64,000 nt of DNA from Mycolicibacter virginiensis (GCF_022374935.2 NZ_CP092430.2:62001-126000); one strand, 5' to 3'; positions 1-7,995 are shown, numbered from the stretch's first letter. The notes: a model not told the origin generated them from the letters alone. Numbers and translations: made by a program.

Positions 1-97
1 TCATGCGCACCGAGAATTTGGTGGTGGCGGCGCGCAGTCGTCGGTTGTAGAACAGGTGACCGGAGTTCTGGTCCCGGTTCGACAGACTCAGCGGCAT
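1..97 (-). CDS. eccB2: ESX-2 membrane component EccB2, N-terminus only (cut by window edge)
   Basis: Only the first 32 codons lie in the window. The start reads MPLSLSNRDQNSGHLFYNRR, followed by LRAATTKFSVRM, which I recognise as the opening of EccB of the ESX-2 system (Rv3895c type). EccB is a single-span inner-membrane and periplasmic subunit of the type VII secretion complex. The rest of the ESX-2 locus should lie to the left of the window. The ATG at 97 faces a divergent gene starting at 242, so 98-241 must hold promoters for both. No clear boxes were picked there. Confidence 0.78.
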   Translation of the reverse strand, partial: MPLSLSNRDQNSGHLFYNRRLRAATTKFSVRM

Positions 98-241
98 GCT
101 CTGCTACCCCTAACGACGCACGCTCGGCGGCGCCGCCCCCTGCGGCGACAAAGCGCACCGCGACGACATTACTGGCCTTGGCCAGCGGGAACCAGTCACT
201 TGCGCACACGCGATGAGGCCGACGCGCGTACCTTTTGCGCT

Positions 242-670
242 ATGCCGGACAAGTCGGGTGCTTTTGCGGAGGCAGCCCGGGCACGCGAAGAGCAGTTGGC
301 GCAGCGGTTGGCGACGTCGGTCGAGCTCGACCGCTCCTTCGAGGGGATCCTGCGCGGCGCCCACCAGAACAACCTGCAGGCGCGGGCGCGTCTGGACGCG
401 CTGGAAGCCGAGATTCGCCAGAGTGCCGCGAGTTGGCCCGGTCTGGACACCCCGGCCGGTGCCCGTCAGTTCCAGGCGTATCTGACGGGCAAGACCCGGG
501 AGATCCACCGGATCGTGGCCGACGCATCAGCTGATAGTCGGCAGCGCGCCGCTCAGGTGCTGGCGTTGACCGGGCGGTATCCGGGCGGCCGGAAGACCAG
601 TCCGCCCCGCACCACGAGTCCCACGCCCGAGCCACCGGCGTACGACCCGGGAAATGGCGCGGATGATTAA
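242..670 (+). CDS. Small helical DUF4226-like protein, ESX-associated
   Basis: A 142-residue protein, almost entirely predicted helix in residues 1-115 (charged, Ala/Glu/Arg-rich, with no signal or membrane segment) and a proline-rich tail. I chose the ATG at 242 because the upstream frame is not protein-like. The composition and length resemble the mycobacterial DUF4226 group, which often sits beside ESX substrates and polymorphic toxins. This assignment is by appearance only. It is divergent from eccB2. Its last codons overlap the start of a short lipoprotein-like frame at 663, suggesting an original operon that continued rightward. Confidence 0.65.
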   Translation: MPDKSGAFAEAARAREEQLAQRLATSVELDRSFEGILRGAHQNNLQARARLDALEAEIRQSAASWPGLDTPAGARQFQAYLTGKTREIHRIVADASADSRQRAAQVLALTGRYPGGRKTSPPRTTSPTPEPPAYDPGNGADD

Positions 671-782
671 GTCTCGAGCAGCAGTCGATATCGCAGTCGT
701 CTTAGGCGCCACCATTTTCGCGTTAGGAGCGGTTGGTTGCGGTTCAGTGAAGCGTCGAGGCAGCCGGGTTGCTGTCAGCTGA
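663..782 (+). pseudogene. Lipoprotein gene fragment cut off by the vapBC segment
   Basis: A 39-codon frame begins with ATG inside the end of the DUF4226-like gene (8-base overlap). It encodes a basic start (MIKSRAAVD), a hydrophobic stretch and a lipobox-like LGAVGC, then only 13 residues before a TGA that lies inside the 3' end of vapC. Mycobacterial lipoproteins are normally well over 100 residues, so this looks like the N-terminus of a gene whose body was lost when the vapBC segment arrived. It could instead be a chance frame, but the overlap start and well-placed cysteine argue for a relic. Confidence 0.45.
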
Positions 783-1188
783 TGGCTTCGGCCGCAGGCC
801 AAGCACGCGCCAGCCGCTGGTCCGTGGTGAGCAGCACCAGATCTGCCGTGTCCGAAAGTTCCACGTAGAGGGCGTCGGTGAGGCGCAGAATCTCGCGCCG
901 CGCCCACGCTCCAGCAAGCAACGGGGAGAGTTCGTGCCGAGTTACCGGTGCCCGTCGTAGCTGATCCAGTGCCGCCCCGACCTGAGCAACGGTCAGCACG
1001 CCGGCGCGTTGCATGCGCCCCAGCGCCGATAGCACCTCGGCATCAAAGTGCGCCGGCGCGTGCATCACTGTGCCGGCCAGCCGCGCACGTACCGATGTGA
1101 ACCGATCCTGGGTGCGAGCAAGTAGGTCCACCATGGCACTGGCGTCCACGACCACCTGCTCTGCCGGCGAACCGGAGAGCGGTTTCAC
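775..1188 (-). CDS. vapC: VapC-type PIN-domain ribonuclease toxin
   Basis: A 137-residue PIN-domain protein. The acidic metal-binding set is present: D15 in VVDASAMVD, E51 in FDAEVLSAL, D105 in LTDALY and D123 in LTTDQRLA. VapC toxins cleave RNA, often tRNA, when released from their antitoxin. The GTG start at 1188 overlaps the vapB stop by 4 bases (GTGA), the usual coupled arrangement with the antitoxin first. The pair sits between ESX-2-linked genes of opposite strand, so it is probably an inserted accessory module. Confidence 0.88.
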   Translation of the reverse strand: MKPLSGSPAEQVVVDASAMVDLLARTQDRFTSVRARLAGTVMHAPAHFDAEVLSALGRMQRAGVLTVAQVGAALDQLRRAPVTRHELSPLLAGAWARREILRLTDALYVELSDTADLVLLTTDQRLARAWPAAEAIS

Positions 1189-1403
1189 GCTCCGAGCTCA
1201 TCGCGGGCGGCGTCGAGCGCAGTCAGCACGTCATCGTGTCGAGCGCTTGTGCTCCAGGCCTCTAGCCCGTCAAGCCAGCTGTCGGTCGCGGAATTCTCCA
1301 ACTCAGCGCTGATCGCGGCCTGAGTCAGCGCCGAGATGTTCAGTCCCCGCGCCCTGGCTCGCTCCGCCAAATCGTCGGGAACATACACGTTCAGCCGAGC
1401 CAT
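1185..1403 (-). CDS. vapB: VapB-type ribbon-helix-helix antitoxin
   Basis: A 72-residue protein starting MARLNVYVPDDLAERAR, a typical ribbon-helix-helix DNA-binding strand and helix, followed by a C-terminal part that should wrap the toxin. It neutralises VapC and represses the operon in this family. The ATG at 1403 is preceded by a TATATT -10 box on the minus strand (1411-1416), only 7 bases from the start codon, so the message may be leaderless. No strong -35 was seen. The promoter overlaps the upstream end of the rightward reading frame that becomes the candidate toxin at 1438. Confidence 0.85.
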   Translation of the reverse strand: MARLNVYVPDDLAERARARGLNISALTQAAISAELENSATDSWLDGLEAWSTSARHDDVLTALDAARDELGA

Positions 1404-1410
1404 GCGCACC

Positions 1411-1416
1411 AATATA
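1411..1416 (-). promoter_or_regulatory. vapBC -10 promoter box
   Basis: Reads TATATT on the minus strand, 7 bases before the vapB ATG, which implies a leaderless or nearly leaderless vapBC transcript. Short ACCA/TGGT arms flank it and could form part of a VapB operator, but they are weak. Confidence 0.4.
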
Positions 1417-1437
1417 CACACATGGTGTTCGCGGCGG

Positions 1438-1983
1438 ATGATCCGACCAGGGGACGCGGAAGCGGCCGCCCGCGCATTCGCCCTCAACGGCTTCGCCGAC
1501 CGACGCCGCAGCAGTGGCGTGTCCCCCGCCGGAGTCCAGCGTGCCGTCGACGCCGTCAAGAACGGGACCTCACCAAGGGAGTTCTTCAGCCAACTCGCGA
1601 ACGCCTCTGATGCCGTCGGTGGCGGCGTGGAGAAATACGGGGAAAGTCTGCCAACGGGGCGGCACTGGCTCGACGCTGACGCATTTTCCAAGGCCGACGC
1701 CGAGGCGCTGAGGAAGTTCGGCAGGGGCCTGGGGGGTACGGCTACCGGATTGGATGGTCTACTGACCTTAATGGACGTAAGGGACGGCAAAATCTCGGCC
1801 GGTCAGGGCGTGACGGAATTTGGTGGCCGCTGGGCAGGAGGCGCAGCGGGTGCATGGGGCGCTGGAGTTGTGATGTCATTTATAGCCGCCCCCGAGATAG
1901 CCGTTCCCTTCGCTGTGGCAGGCGGGATCGTCGGAGGTTCAAAAGTAGGCCAAGGGATCGTGGATGCCGCCCTGGGGTACTGA
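1438..1983 (+). CDS. Candidate truncated ESX-type toxin with glycine-rich hydrophobic C-terminus
   Basis: A frame of about 181 residues from the ATG at 1438. It remains open upstream, but there it is antisense to vapB and not protein-like. Residues 1-115 are mixed helical. From about 120 to the end comes a glycine-rich hydrophobic hairpin (GGRWAGGAAGAWGAG, then two short membrane-like stretches with GGIVGG) ending in DAALGY. Such glycine-zipper tails occur in pore-forming or membrane-acting toxins. A membrane protein starts 2 bases after its stop, the usual place for an immunity gene. The true N-terminus is likely missing, replaced by vapBC. I do not recognise the family; the toxin role is inference. 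Confidence 0.5.
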   Translation: MIRPGDAEAAARAFALNGFADRRRSSGVSPAGVQRAVDAVKNGTSPREFFSQLANASDAVGGGVEKYGESLPTGRHWLDADAFSKADAEALRKFGRGLGGTATGLDGLLTLMDVRDGKISAGQGVTEFGGRWAGGAAGAWGAGVVMSFIAAPEIAVPFAVAGGIVGGSKVGQGIVDAALGY

Positions 1984-1984
1984 T

Positions 1985-2626
1985 ATGAGTAACGCCTTCA
2001 TTATTGCTGCAGGTCTGTGCATCGTAGCCGGTGCGTTCTTGGATTACCTCAAGGTACCGCTGGAGTCGAAACGCCGCATCTATTGGTGTTTGGCAGCCCT
2101 GACAATGCTCTTTGCTGTTCTTGCCGCCTACCCCGATCCGGCAACGATTCTGGCCGCGATCGGCGTGATGTTGATTGCAACAGTTGGCTGGGCATATGCC
2201 CACACTCCATACATTCGAATCCGCGGCACAGTCTACGCGTTTCAACCGCTCCACAAGAATGCCGAGTCCGAAGGCGATTCGGCGAAACTCCAGCGCCACG
2301 AACAGATTGCCACCCCGCCGAAGATCTGGTGGATCATCGCGGGATTCGGGCTCGCATTTGATGTTGCGGTGTGCAGTTCCTTTCTGCCCGGGCGCGAAGG
2401 GTTCAGTTTTCACAACGATCGTGAACTGATCCTGTACATGCTCGGCTTCTGCCTACTGTTTGCAGTCGGCATGGGCTACGGCGAGGCGAAGTTCCGCTAT
2501 CCGATCGCGCAGGGACAACGCCTCCAGTTCTTCATCGCGTCGGTCTCATCGGCCGGTTTGTTCGCCGTGGTCTACCTGTCGGTCTACCATCTAACGTCCA
2601 AGGCAACGAGACACCGCGACAACTAA
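1985..2626 (+). CDS. Multi-span membrane protein, possible immunity partner
   Basis: A 213-residue protein starting ATG at 1985, directly after the preceding stop (TGATATG). Four to six hydrophobic segments can be seen (about residues 3-22, 34-72 as two spans, 118-140, 150-170 and 185-205), separated by a polar loop around 85-115. No enzymatic motif is visible. The gene is less GC-rich than its neighbours (AT-rich codons such as ATT, TTT and GCA are common), which fits acquisition by transfer. Its spacing from the glycine-rich gene suggests a coupled pair. The role as immunity protein against a membrane-acting toxin is a hypothesis. Confidence 0.55.
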   Translation: MSNAFIIAAGLCIVAGAFLDYLKVPLESKRRIYWCLAALTMLFAVLAAYPDPATILAAIGVMLIATVGWAYAHTPYIRIRGTVYAFQPLHKNAESEGDSAKLQRHEQIATPPKIWWIIAGFGLAFDVAVCSSFLPGREGFSFHNDRELILYMLGFCLLFAVGMGYGEAKFRYPIAQGQRLQFFIASVSSAGLFAVVYLSVYHLTSKATRHRDN

Positions 2627-2643
2627 CTAAGTCGCCGGCGGGC

Positions 2644-3603
2644 TCACTTCGACGAATCGTCTTTGTCCACAATGCGTTTCAGCGGAGTGATGCCGGGATG
2701 ACCGGCGTCCTTCGCGACCGACTTGGTCACCGGCACATTGGGCGGGGCCGTCGTGCGGCCCTTGACGGGCTGGCCGTTGGGCACGCCGGGGGCGGCGATC
2801 CGCTTCGCGTCGGTCTTGTCGTCTTTGCCGCCCTTGCCGCCGGCACCGGCCCCGCCGGGCATCATCGGCATCATCCCGCCGCCGCTCCCACCCGCGGTGG
2901 GTGCGCCGCCTGCCGGGCCGGCCGCACCGGCATTGGCCAGAGAGCTGGCAGGCGTAGTCGGCGTCGAAGTCCCCGGAACCGGGGGCGGGCCGAGGTTACT
3001 GGCCGGCGTGGTGCCCACGCCCAGCCCGCCCCCGCCGCTTCCGCCGGAGCCGAAATCCCCACCGCCCAGGCCGGAGTCGGGACTGATGCTCGAGGCCAGC
3101 GTGGTGCCGCCGAGCCCCGCCTTGCCCAGCGACGACGCGGCGCTCATCAGCGGCGACAACGCACCCTGGCCGGCCTGCATCAACCCCTGGGGCAGCTTGC
3201 TCACCGCGCCGAGGGCCCCGCTGAGTGCGCTGGTGATGCCCTGCATCGCGCCGTTGACACCCTGCATGGCCCCGCCCATGGCTTCCTGCGGTGATTGCTG
3301 TGCCATCAGCGCGTCACCCTGGGATGCGACGTTCTGGAACTTCGATGCCGCGTCGGCCTCGTGCTCGCCGAACTTGCGTACGGCATCAGCTGCGTGGCCG
3401 GTGCGGTCTCGGTGATCGTTGGCGAGTTCGGTGTTCTCCTCGACCAGGTTCAGGTTGGTTGCGGCGCCGAAGGCGGCCATCGTGGCGTCGACCGGGGACG
3501 ATCCACCGTCATGGACCGGTCCCGGGGGGATCGCCGCCGGGGGCTGAGAGAGCGCAATGTGCAAGAAGTCCGCACCGTAATGCCTTACGAAGTCGTCTGT
3601 CAC
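2644..3603 (-). CDS. ESX-associated Gly/Pro-rich secreted-type protein
   Basis: A 319-residue protein with a helical N-terminal region (residues 1-110, with the helix ELANDHRDRTGHAADAVRKF), a middle of repeated MQG and small-residue helices, and a long Gly/Pro/Ser-rich disordered region from about 150, ending in a basic tail. The GTG at 3603 overlaps the upstream stop by 4 bases (GTGA), so it is coupled to the 824-residue gene. The architecture resembles the EspB/EspK class of ESX accessory proteins. It sits in the position of the Rv3896c-Rv3898c genes between Rv3899c and eccB2, but I cannot assign an exact orthologue. Confidence 0.6.
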   Translation of the reverse strand: MTDDFVRHYGADFLHIALSQPPAAIPPGPVHDGGSSPVDATMAAFGAATNLNLVEENTELANDHRDRTGHAADAVRKFGEHEADAASKFQNVASQGDALMAQQSPQEAMGGAMQGVNGAMQGITSALSGALGAVSKLPQGLMQAGQGALSPLMSAASSLGKAGLGGTTLASSISPDSGLGGGDFGSGGSGGGGLGVGTTPASNLGPPPVPGTSTPTTPASSLANAGAAGPAGGAPTAGGSGGGMMPMMPGGAGAGGKGGKDDKTDAKRIAAPGVPNGQPVKGRTTAPPNVPVTKSVAKDAGHPGITPLKRIVDKDDSSK

Positions 3604-6074
3604 GGCGTAACACCTCCATGCCGTACTGCCACTGCCAGATACCACGCCAGGTGGTAGCGGGCGAGCTCTTCGCTTCCGTCGATCAGGGCGTCGATGGCCG
3701 CCAACAGCATCCAGTCGGCGACGTCCCGCGGGGCATGCTGCGGATAGGCCGACAGTACTCGCGCCTGCGTGTCGGCGACTACCTGCCGGAACAACGCGAT
3801 CTCGTTGTCGGCGACCCCGGATCTGCGGGCCACGGCGCGGGCCACAGTCTGCACGATCCGCGGTAGGCGGTCATTGGTGCCGGTGATGTCGATGAGCGTG
3901 GGACCGAGTTCGTCGACGTGCTGCCCATAGCGGGCGCGCTCCCCGCTGCCGGGAATCGGATCGTTCGGGCCGGCCTCGGTGACGTAGGTGTTCGGTTGAT
4001 GGGCGGCGGCGGCGATCACCGCACCCAGCAGATCGACCGCGCTGGTATCGCGGCGACGGTGGGCCGGATCCAGCAAAGTGAGCCCGGGCGGGAGTTTGAC
4101 GGTGGGCGGAATCCAGCCGCCGGCCAAGTCGGTGGCCAGCACGGTGGTGGTCTCGTCGTCGCGAAGACCGGCCGCCCAGGCCAGCTCCGGCGCCTGGCGG
4201 GCCACGGCGTCGACTTTGCGCTGCAGATCCTGATGTTCGGCCAGGCGCCGGGCGGCCGTACCGGCTCCGGCTCCGGCCGTGCCCCCGGCGCCCATGCTTC
4301 CGGCCACCGATGCGCCGGACTGACTGGCTGCGCCGGGCGTTGGCTTGCCCGGTGCCGGACGATCGGTGGCGGAGGTGACCGTTGGTCCCCCCGACGTTGG
4401 CGTGGTGGCGCCGCCAGACGGGGGTGGGGGAGTCGGGCCCGCAGGTCCGGCAGGCGCCGTGGGCGCGGCCGGGACGGCTCCAGCCGCTGGGCGCAGGTCT
4501 GCTCCGTAGCCGGGCAAGGGGCCCGACGGGGCCGCCGGGCCGGCGCTGATCGGCCCCGACGATACGGAGGCCGGGCTCGCTGTCACGGGCGCCGCCGTCG
4601 GTGCTGCCGGTGTCGCGCCGGCGGTGGGGGCCGACGGGGCGATCTCGGTGTTGGGGCTCGCCAATTGGGCCATGTTGCCCAGCGCACCACCCGCCATCGG
4701 CGTCACCGACGGTGAGGGCGGAATCTGCGATGGCTGCCCGAACCCCCCGGAGCCGGCTCCGCCCGGCGCCAATGGCGATGGCGGCCCGCCCGCTCCCGCA
4801 GGGCCGCCGCCCGGCATGCCGGACGCGAACGCCTGGGCCGGCCCGCCGCCCGGGAGGCCGGGTGGCATGCCGCCACCGCCGGGGCTGCCCAGGCCTGACA
4901 TGCCGGAGGTCATGGGTGAGGGGACGCCGCCGCCGCCCAGCGCCGGTCCGCCGGGTATGCCGCCGCCAGTTCCTCCTGCGGGTCCCAATCCGGTGCTGCC
5001 TGTGGGGCCGGGGCCTCCTCCGGAGCCGGGGCCTAACCCGGTGCTGCCTGTGGGGCCGGGACCTCCTCCGGCACCGGGGCCTAACCCGGTGCTGCCTGTG
5101 GGGCCGGGGCCTCCTCCGGCACCGGGGCCAAGCCCTCCGCCGCTCCCCGGGCCGCCGGCTGGGTTGAAACTGACCTGCGCCGCGCCCGATGTGGCACCGC
5201 CGCCAGGTTCGTGACCAGCGCTTGACGCGTCGGGTGAGCCGACTAAGCCGGGCGAGCCGACGCCCGCTGGGTGGACCGTAGATTGCCCGCCTGAACTCGG
5301 TTCGCTAGTGGGCGCCGGTCCGGCCGAACCTGCTTGGCCAACTGGGTCGTTGCCGCCTGCGCCGCTGTTGGCGCGGCCTTCCGGCAGAAGGAGGTCGTCC
5401 ACGCTCCTGGGAATTGGGCGATCATCCGCGTACCCCGCGCCAGGCGGGAATGGAAGCTGGTCGGTGCCGGCGGCCTTTCTGCTCAGTTCTTCGCTGGTGG
5501 GCGGTTGCGGCGGTGGCGTGCCGAATTTCGCGCCGTTATTTTGCAGCCAGTTCTGGGCGTCGCCTTCGATGCCCAGATCATTGAACATCTGCTGGGTTGC
5601 CGCAATGATCTGGCCGTTGGTCTCTGAACTGTGTTCGGCGGCTTTACCGTTGGCTTCGACGATTAGTCCGATGGCTTCGGTCATTGCCTCCGGTGTATTT
5701 TTCGCTACCAGGTCGTCGATTCTTGGGTTGTACTGATTGGCGATATTCGTCAAGTTTTGGCGGAGGTCATTAACGGCCTTGACGACGCTGTCGCTAGCTG
5801 TTTTTTTGCTCCGACAGTGCTCGGCGGCGTTCGTCAGACGGTTGTAGCCGATACGTAGCCGTATCAGCTCGTCCTCCGTGGTTCGTCCACTGTTCCTTGC
5901 GCTTAGGCCGTTTGTGAAATCCCGGAGTTCGATGGCTTCGTGCTCTTTGGCGTCGGATTGACTAGACCAGTGCTGGATCCCCTGCTCGGGTCGGGTCGGG
6001 GGTCCGGGCCACCACACACCTACCAAGTAAGACGACCATTTACCTGGCGGTAGATCAGCTGGTGAATCAGTCAC
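3600..6074 (-). CDS. Large ESX-2-linked Pro/Gly-rich protein, Rv3899c/EspK-like C-terminus
   Basis: An 824-residue protein with three parts: a helical N-terminal domain (1-190) like ESX-substrate hairpins; a Pro/Gly/Ala-rich linker (about 200-590) holding three exact-length 16-residue repeats built on GSTGLGPGAGGGPGPT; and a conserved globular C-terminus (about 600-824), starting RRLAEHQDLQRKVDAVARQA and ending in helices around AIDALIDGSEELARYHLAWY. The last part looks like the DUF5631/DUF5632 domain pair of Rv3899c. The GTG start at 6074 overlaps the upstream membrane-protein gene by 8 bases. It is likely a secretion chaperone or substrate-handling factor for ESX-2; the function is unproven. 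Confidence 0.65.
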   Translation of the reverse strand: MTDSPADLPPGKWSSYLVGVWWPGPPTRPEQGIQHWSSQSDAKEHEAIELRDFTNGLSARNSGRTTEDELIRLRIGYNRLTNAAEHCRSKKTASDSVVKAVNDLRQNLTNIANQYNPRIDDLVAKNTPEAMTEAIGLIVEANGKAAEHSSETNGQIIAATQQMFNDLGIEGDAQNWLQNNGAKFGTPPPQPPTSEELSRKAAGTDQLPFPPGAGYADDRPIPRSVDDLLLPEGRANSGAGGNDPVGQAGSAGPAPTSEPSSGGQSTVHPAGVGSPGLVGSPDASSAGHEPGGGATSGAAQVSFNPAGGPGSGGGLGPGAGGGPGPTGSTGLGPGAGGGPGPTGSTGLGPGSGGGPGPTGSTGLGPAGGTGGGIPGGPALGGGGVPSPMTSGMSGLGSPGGGGMPPGLPGGGPAQAFASGMPGGGPAGAGGPPSPLAPGGAGSGGFGQPSQIPPSPSVTPMAGGALGNMAQLASPNTEIAPSAPTAGATPAAPTAAPVTASPASVSSGPISAGPAAPSGPLPGYGADLRPAAGAVPAAPTAPAGPAGPTPPPPSGGATTPTSGGPTVTSATDRPAPGKPTPGAASQSGASVAGSMGAGGTAGAGAGTAARRLAEHQDLQRKVDAVARQAPELAWAAGLRDDETTTVLATDLAGGWIPPTVKLPPGLTLLDPAHRRRDTSAVDLLGAVIAAAAHQPNTYVTEAGPNDPIPGSGERARYGQHVDELGPTLIDITGTNDRLPRIVQTVARAVARRSGVADNEIALFRQVVADTQARVLSAYPQHAPRDVADWMLLAAIDALIDGSEELARYHLAWYLAVAVRHGGVTP
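4990..5133. repeat. Three tandem 48-bp units inside the Pro/Gly-rich gene
   Basis: Three consecutive 48-base units (4990, 5038 and 5086), each containing gtgctgcctgtggggccggg with only a few substitutions between copies. They encode three in-frame 16-residue repeats in the linker of the 824-residue protein. The near-identity points to recent slippage or recombination, so copy number probably varies between strains. Confidence 0.85.
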
Positions 6075-6540
6075 CGCACAAATCTTTCAGTACGCGTTCT
6101 TTGGCGTTGGCGGTGTTCACGACATTATCGAATTGAGGATCGCCGGCCTTGCCGCTGGAAGATTCAATAACTAGATCCTGGTAGGCTGACTCAACGGCTT
6201 GGGCTGCGTCGCGATATGTGGGATCCAAGGCTGGATTCGCAGTAGCGCTCTCTAGGACCAGCGCGCCGTTAATCAAAGCGATACGTCCGAGACCCGCGTC
6301 GGGCCCGTTGGTCTCGATGTGTATCGCGTTCATAGCAGGTTTGAACTGACCACATAAGTCGGTCTTGGCGGCCGTCTTTTGGGCCGTCGAATAGGTCGGG
6401 CTGGCCGGGGCTCGAGTGAGGGCCACGATTGCCAGGATCATCGAGGCAATACCCAACAGCGCACCAAGTGTCGCGAATACTAGGGCTAAACGAGGGCGTG
6501 GCTGAGCCAGGGAAGGTGCCGACCAGGAGGGCGATGGCAT
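6067..6540 (-). CDS. Single-span two-cysteine membrane protein, family copy 1
   Basis: A 157-residue protein with a short Pro-rich cytosolic end, one membrane span (about residues 22-46: LVFATLGALLGIASMILAIV) and an outer domain of about 105 residues. It shares with copies at 6813, 7513, 8083 and 8861 the pattern LC-x-x-(F/Y) after the span, a central (T/S)NGALxLE segment, an ANPALD-type motif and a C-terminal LC. The two conserved cysteines could form a disulfide. It is coupled to the Rv3899c-like gene by an 8-base overlap, in the place of the small membrane protein Rv3901c in M. tuberculosis. The function is unknown; it may be an ESX-2 accessory membrane factor. Confidence 0.65.
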   Translation of the reverse strand: MPSPSWSAPSLAQPRPRLALVFATLGALLGIASMILAIVALTRAPASPTYSTAQKTAAKTDLCGQFKPAMNAIHIETNGPDAGLGRIALINGALVLESATANPALDPTYRDAAQAVESAYQDLVIESSSGKAGDPQFDNVVNTANAKERVLKDLCGD

Positions 6541-6567
6541 GGTCACATTGCGGATGGTAGCCCTCAA

Positions 6568-6579
6568 CGCGATTTCGCG
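6568..6579. promoter_or_regulatory. Palindrome CGCGATTTCGCG in promoter of family copy 1
   Basis: A 12-base inverted repeat 28 bases before the ATG at 6540. Between them the minus strand has a TACCAT box close to the start. The whole segment 6541-6610 is duplicated, with changes, at 7296-7372 in front of the decayed copy, where the palindrome is only partly kept. It could be an operator. Confidence 0.35.
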
Positions 6580-6812
6580 TTTACATCCTGATCGAGACTG
6601 CGTTCGGTCGGCAGGCGGGCGTCCCTGGGCCGCTTGAACGTAACGGCAGGGGGAGCGCGTTATCTGGCGCCTGGGGACGGTCTACTTGACGCTTCAGTGG
6701 GTACGGTCTCGGTGTTCGAATCGGACATGCGCGTCGCGCGAGTGAGTTGTGTAGGAGCCGACATCGCCGCATCGGCGTACCTTCGAACGGTGTCGGCGTC
6801 CCAGCGAGATGA

Positions 6813-7295
6813 CTAATTGCCGCAAAGCTCGGTCATCACGCGGGTCTTTAGCGTTTGCGTCCGTAACCACTGCTTCGAGTTCCGGGTCTCCGCCTTCTTA
6901 CCTGTAGCGACTGCCACGAGCGTTTGTTAGGTGAGCGCGAGGGCGCGGACTGCATCGCGATACTTAGGGTCGAGGGCGGGGTCCGCTGCGGCCGTCTCAA
7001 GGATCAGGGCACCGTTGGTTGGGGATAGCCGCCCGAGCGCAACGTTATTAGGCGTGTTCGTTTCAATGTGTTCCGCGTGAGCGGCAAGGTTGTAACTGTC
7101 GCAGAGACGCTTTTTGGCGTCGGCTTACTGCGAGGCCGTGTAATGCGGGGCTGACGCGTCGGCTGCGCGGTTTAGCGAAATGATCGCGACGGTCAACGCA
7201 GCGACTGATAGCAACGCAGCAAGCGTCGCGAATACCGCAGTGGATCGCCGGGGTGACGGGGCGGGAGACGGTATGGGCCAAGGAGGTGGTGTCAT
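6813..7295 (-). pseudogene. Decayed copy of the two-cysteine membrane protein family
   Basis: Reading from the ATG at 7295 gives a clear family member: a Pro-rich start (MTPPPWPIPSPAPSPRRS), a span, LCDSYNLAAHAEHIETNTP, TNGALILETAAADPALD and a final LCGN. It is broken by TAA stops at codon 57 (7125-7127, where relatives have Lys/Gln) and codon 123 (6927-6929, where relatives have Tyr). Two frameshifts follow near 6840-6895: the GDPELEAVVTDANAKD segment is in another frame from the final VMTELCGN. The damage is multiple, so it is a true pseudogene and not one sequencing error. Its upstream region matches that of copy 1. Confidence 0.85.
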
Positions 7296-7512
7296 GGTCA
7301 CATTCCGGACGGTAGACCTCGGCGCGATATCACGATTACAACCTGATTGCTGAACTGCATTCGTTCAGTCGAGGGAGCAACTGAGAACATGTCGCGTGCT
7401 GATCGGCCACGGATCACTAGTACACCGGCGCAGGAGAGGGCTCACTACAGAGGAACAAGGACGAGCTGTCGCGGCGCGGACTTAAGTTCCTGATAGGCGC
7501 AGTCCTAATTGG

Positions 7513-7995
7513 TTATGCGGCGCACAGCTCCTGCATCGCGTAGGTTTTGGTAGTTGTGTCGGCAATCGCAACGTTATATTGATCAATCGTCGCTGTATTG
7601 CCCATAGCAGCTTGCGTCTGGTACGCCATAGCCAAAGCCTGCGCACCGGCGCGGTACTTGGAATCGATTGCTGGGTTTGCGGCGGCCGACTCCAGAATCA
7701 ACGCACCGTTGGTTAGCGAATTGCGGGCCACTCCTGGATCGACGTCGGGGATGTTCGTTGCAATGCGGACTGCCAGCGCTGCGAGCTTGTACCTTTCGCA
7801 CAGATACGCCTGCCCGGAAGCTTGTTCAGCGGCAGTGAAAGTGGGAGTGGGTGGCGCTGTTGGCCGAGACAGCGCAACGGCCAGGGCGGCGATTGACAGC
7901 ATCGTGTTGGCTATCAGCCCGGCGGCCAGGAGTGTCGGCGGCCAACGCCGGGGACGATCCGAAAGTTGCCCCGGCCAGGGTTGTGTCGTCGTCAC
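7513..7995 (-). CDS. Single-span two-cysteine membrane protein, family copy 3
   Basis: A 160-residue protein with a GTG start at 7995. The span covers about residues 21-43 (LLAAGLIANTMLSIAALAVAL), followed by the outer domain with LCERYKLAALAVRIATN, the NGALILE segment, ANPAID and a C-terminal LCAA. The sequence is closest to the copies at 8083 and 8861 in the LCER(Y/F) motif. The 7296-7512 stretch upstream of the decayed copy contains nothing I recognise. As elsewhere in the family there is no catalytic motif; the likely role is structural or in binding at the cell envelope. Confidence 0.65.
   Translation of the reverse strand: MTTTQPWPGQLSDRPRRWPPTLLAAGLIANTMLSIAALAVALSRPTAPPTPTFTAAEQASGQAYLCERYKLAALAVRIATNIPDVDPGVARNSLTNGALILESAAANPAIDSKYRAGAQALAMAYQTQAAMGNTATIDQYNVAIADTTTKTYAMQELCAA

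Noticed and set aside
4990..5133. Tandem 48-bp repeats as a possible CRISPR array
   Set aside because: The units are contiguous with no unique spacers, are in frame inside a gene, and no cas genes are nearby.
4601..5214. Long proline-rich frames on the plus strand over the ESX-linked gene
   Set aside because: They are mirror frames of a GC-rich, repeat-containing minus-strand gene; no ribosome sites, and the minus frame has a conserved C-terminal domain and coupled neighbours.
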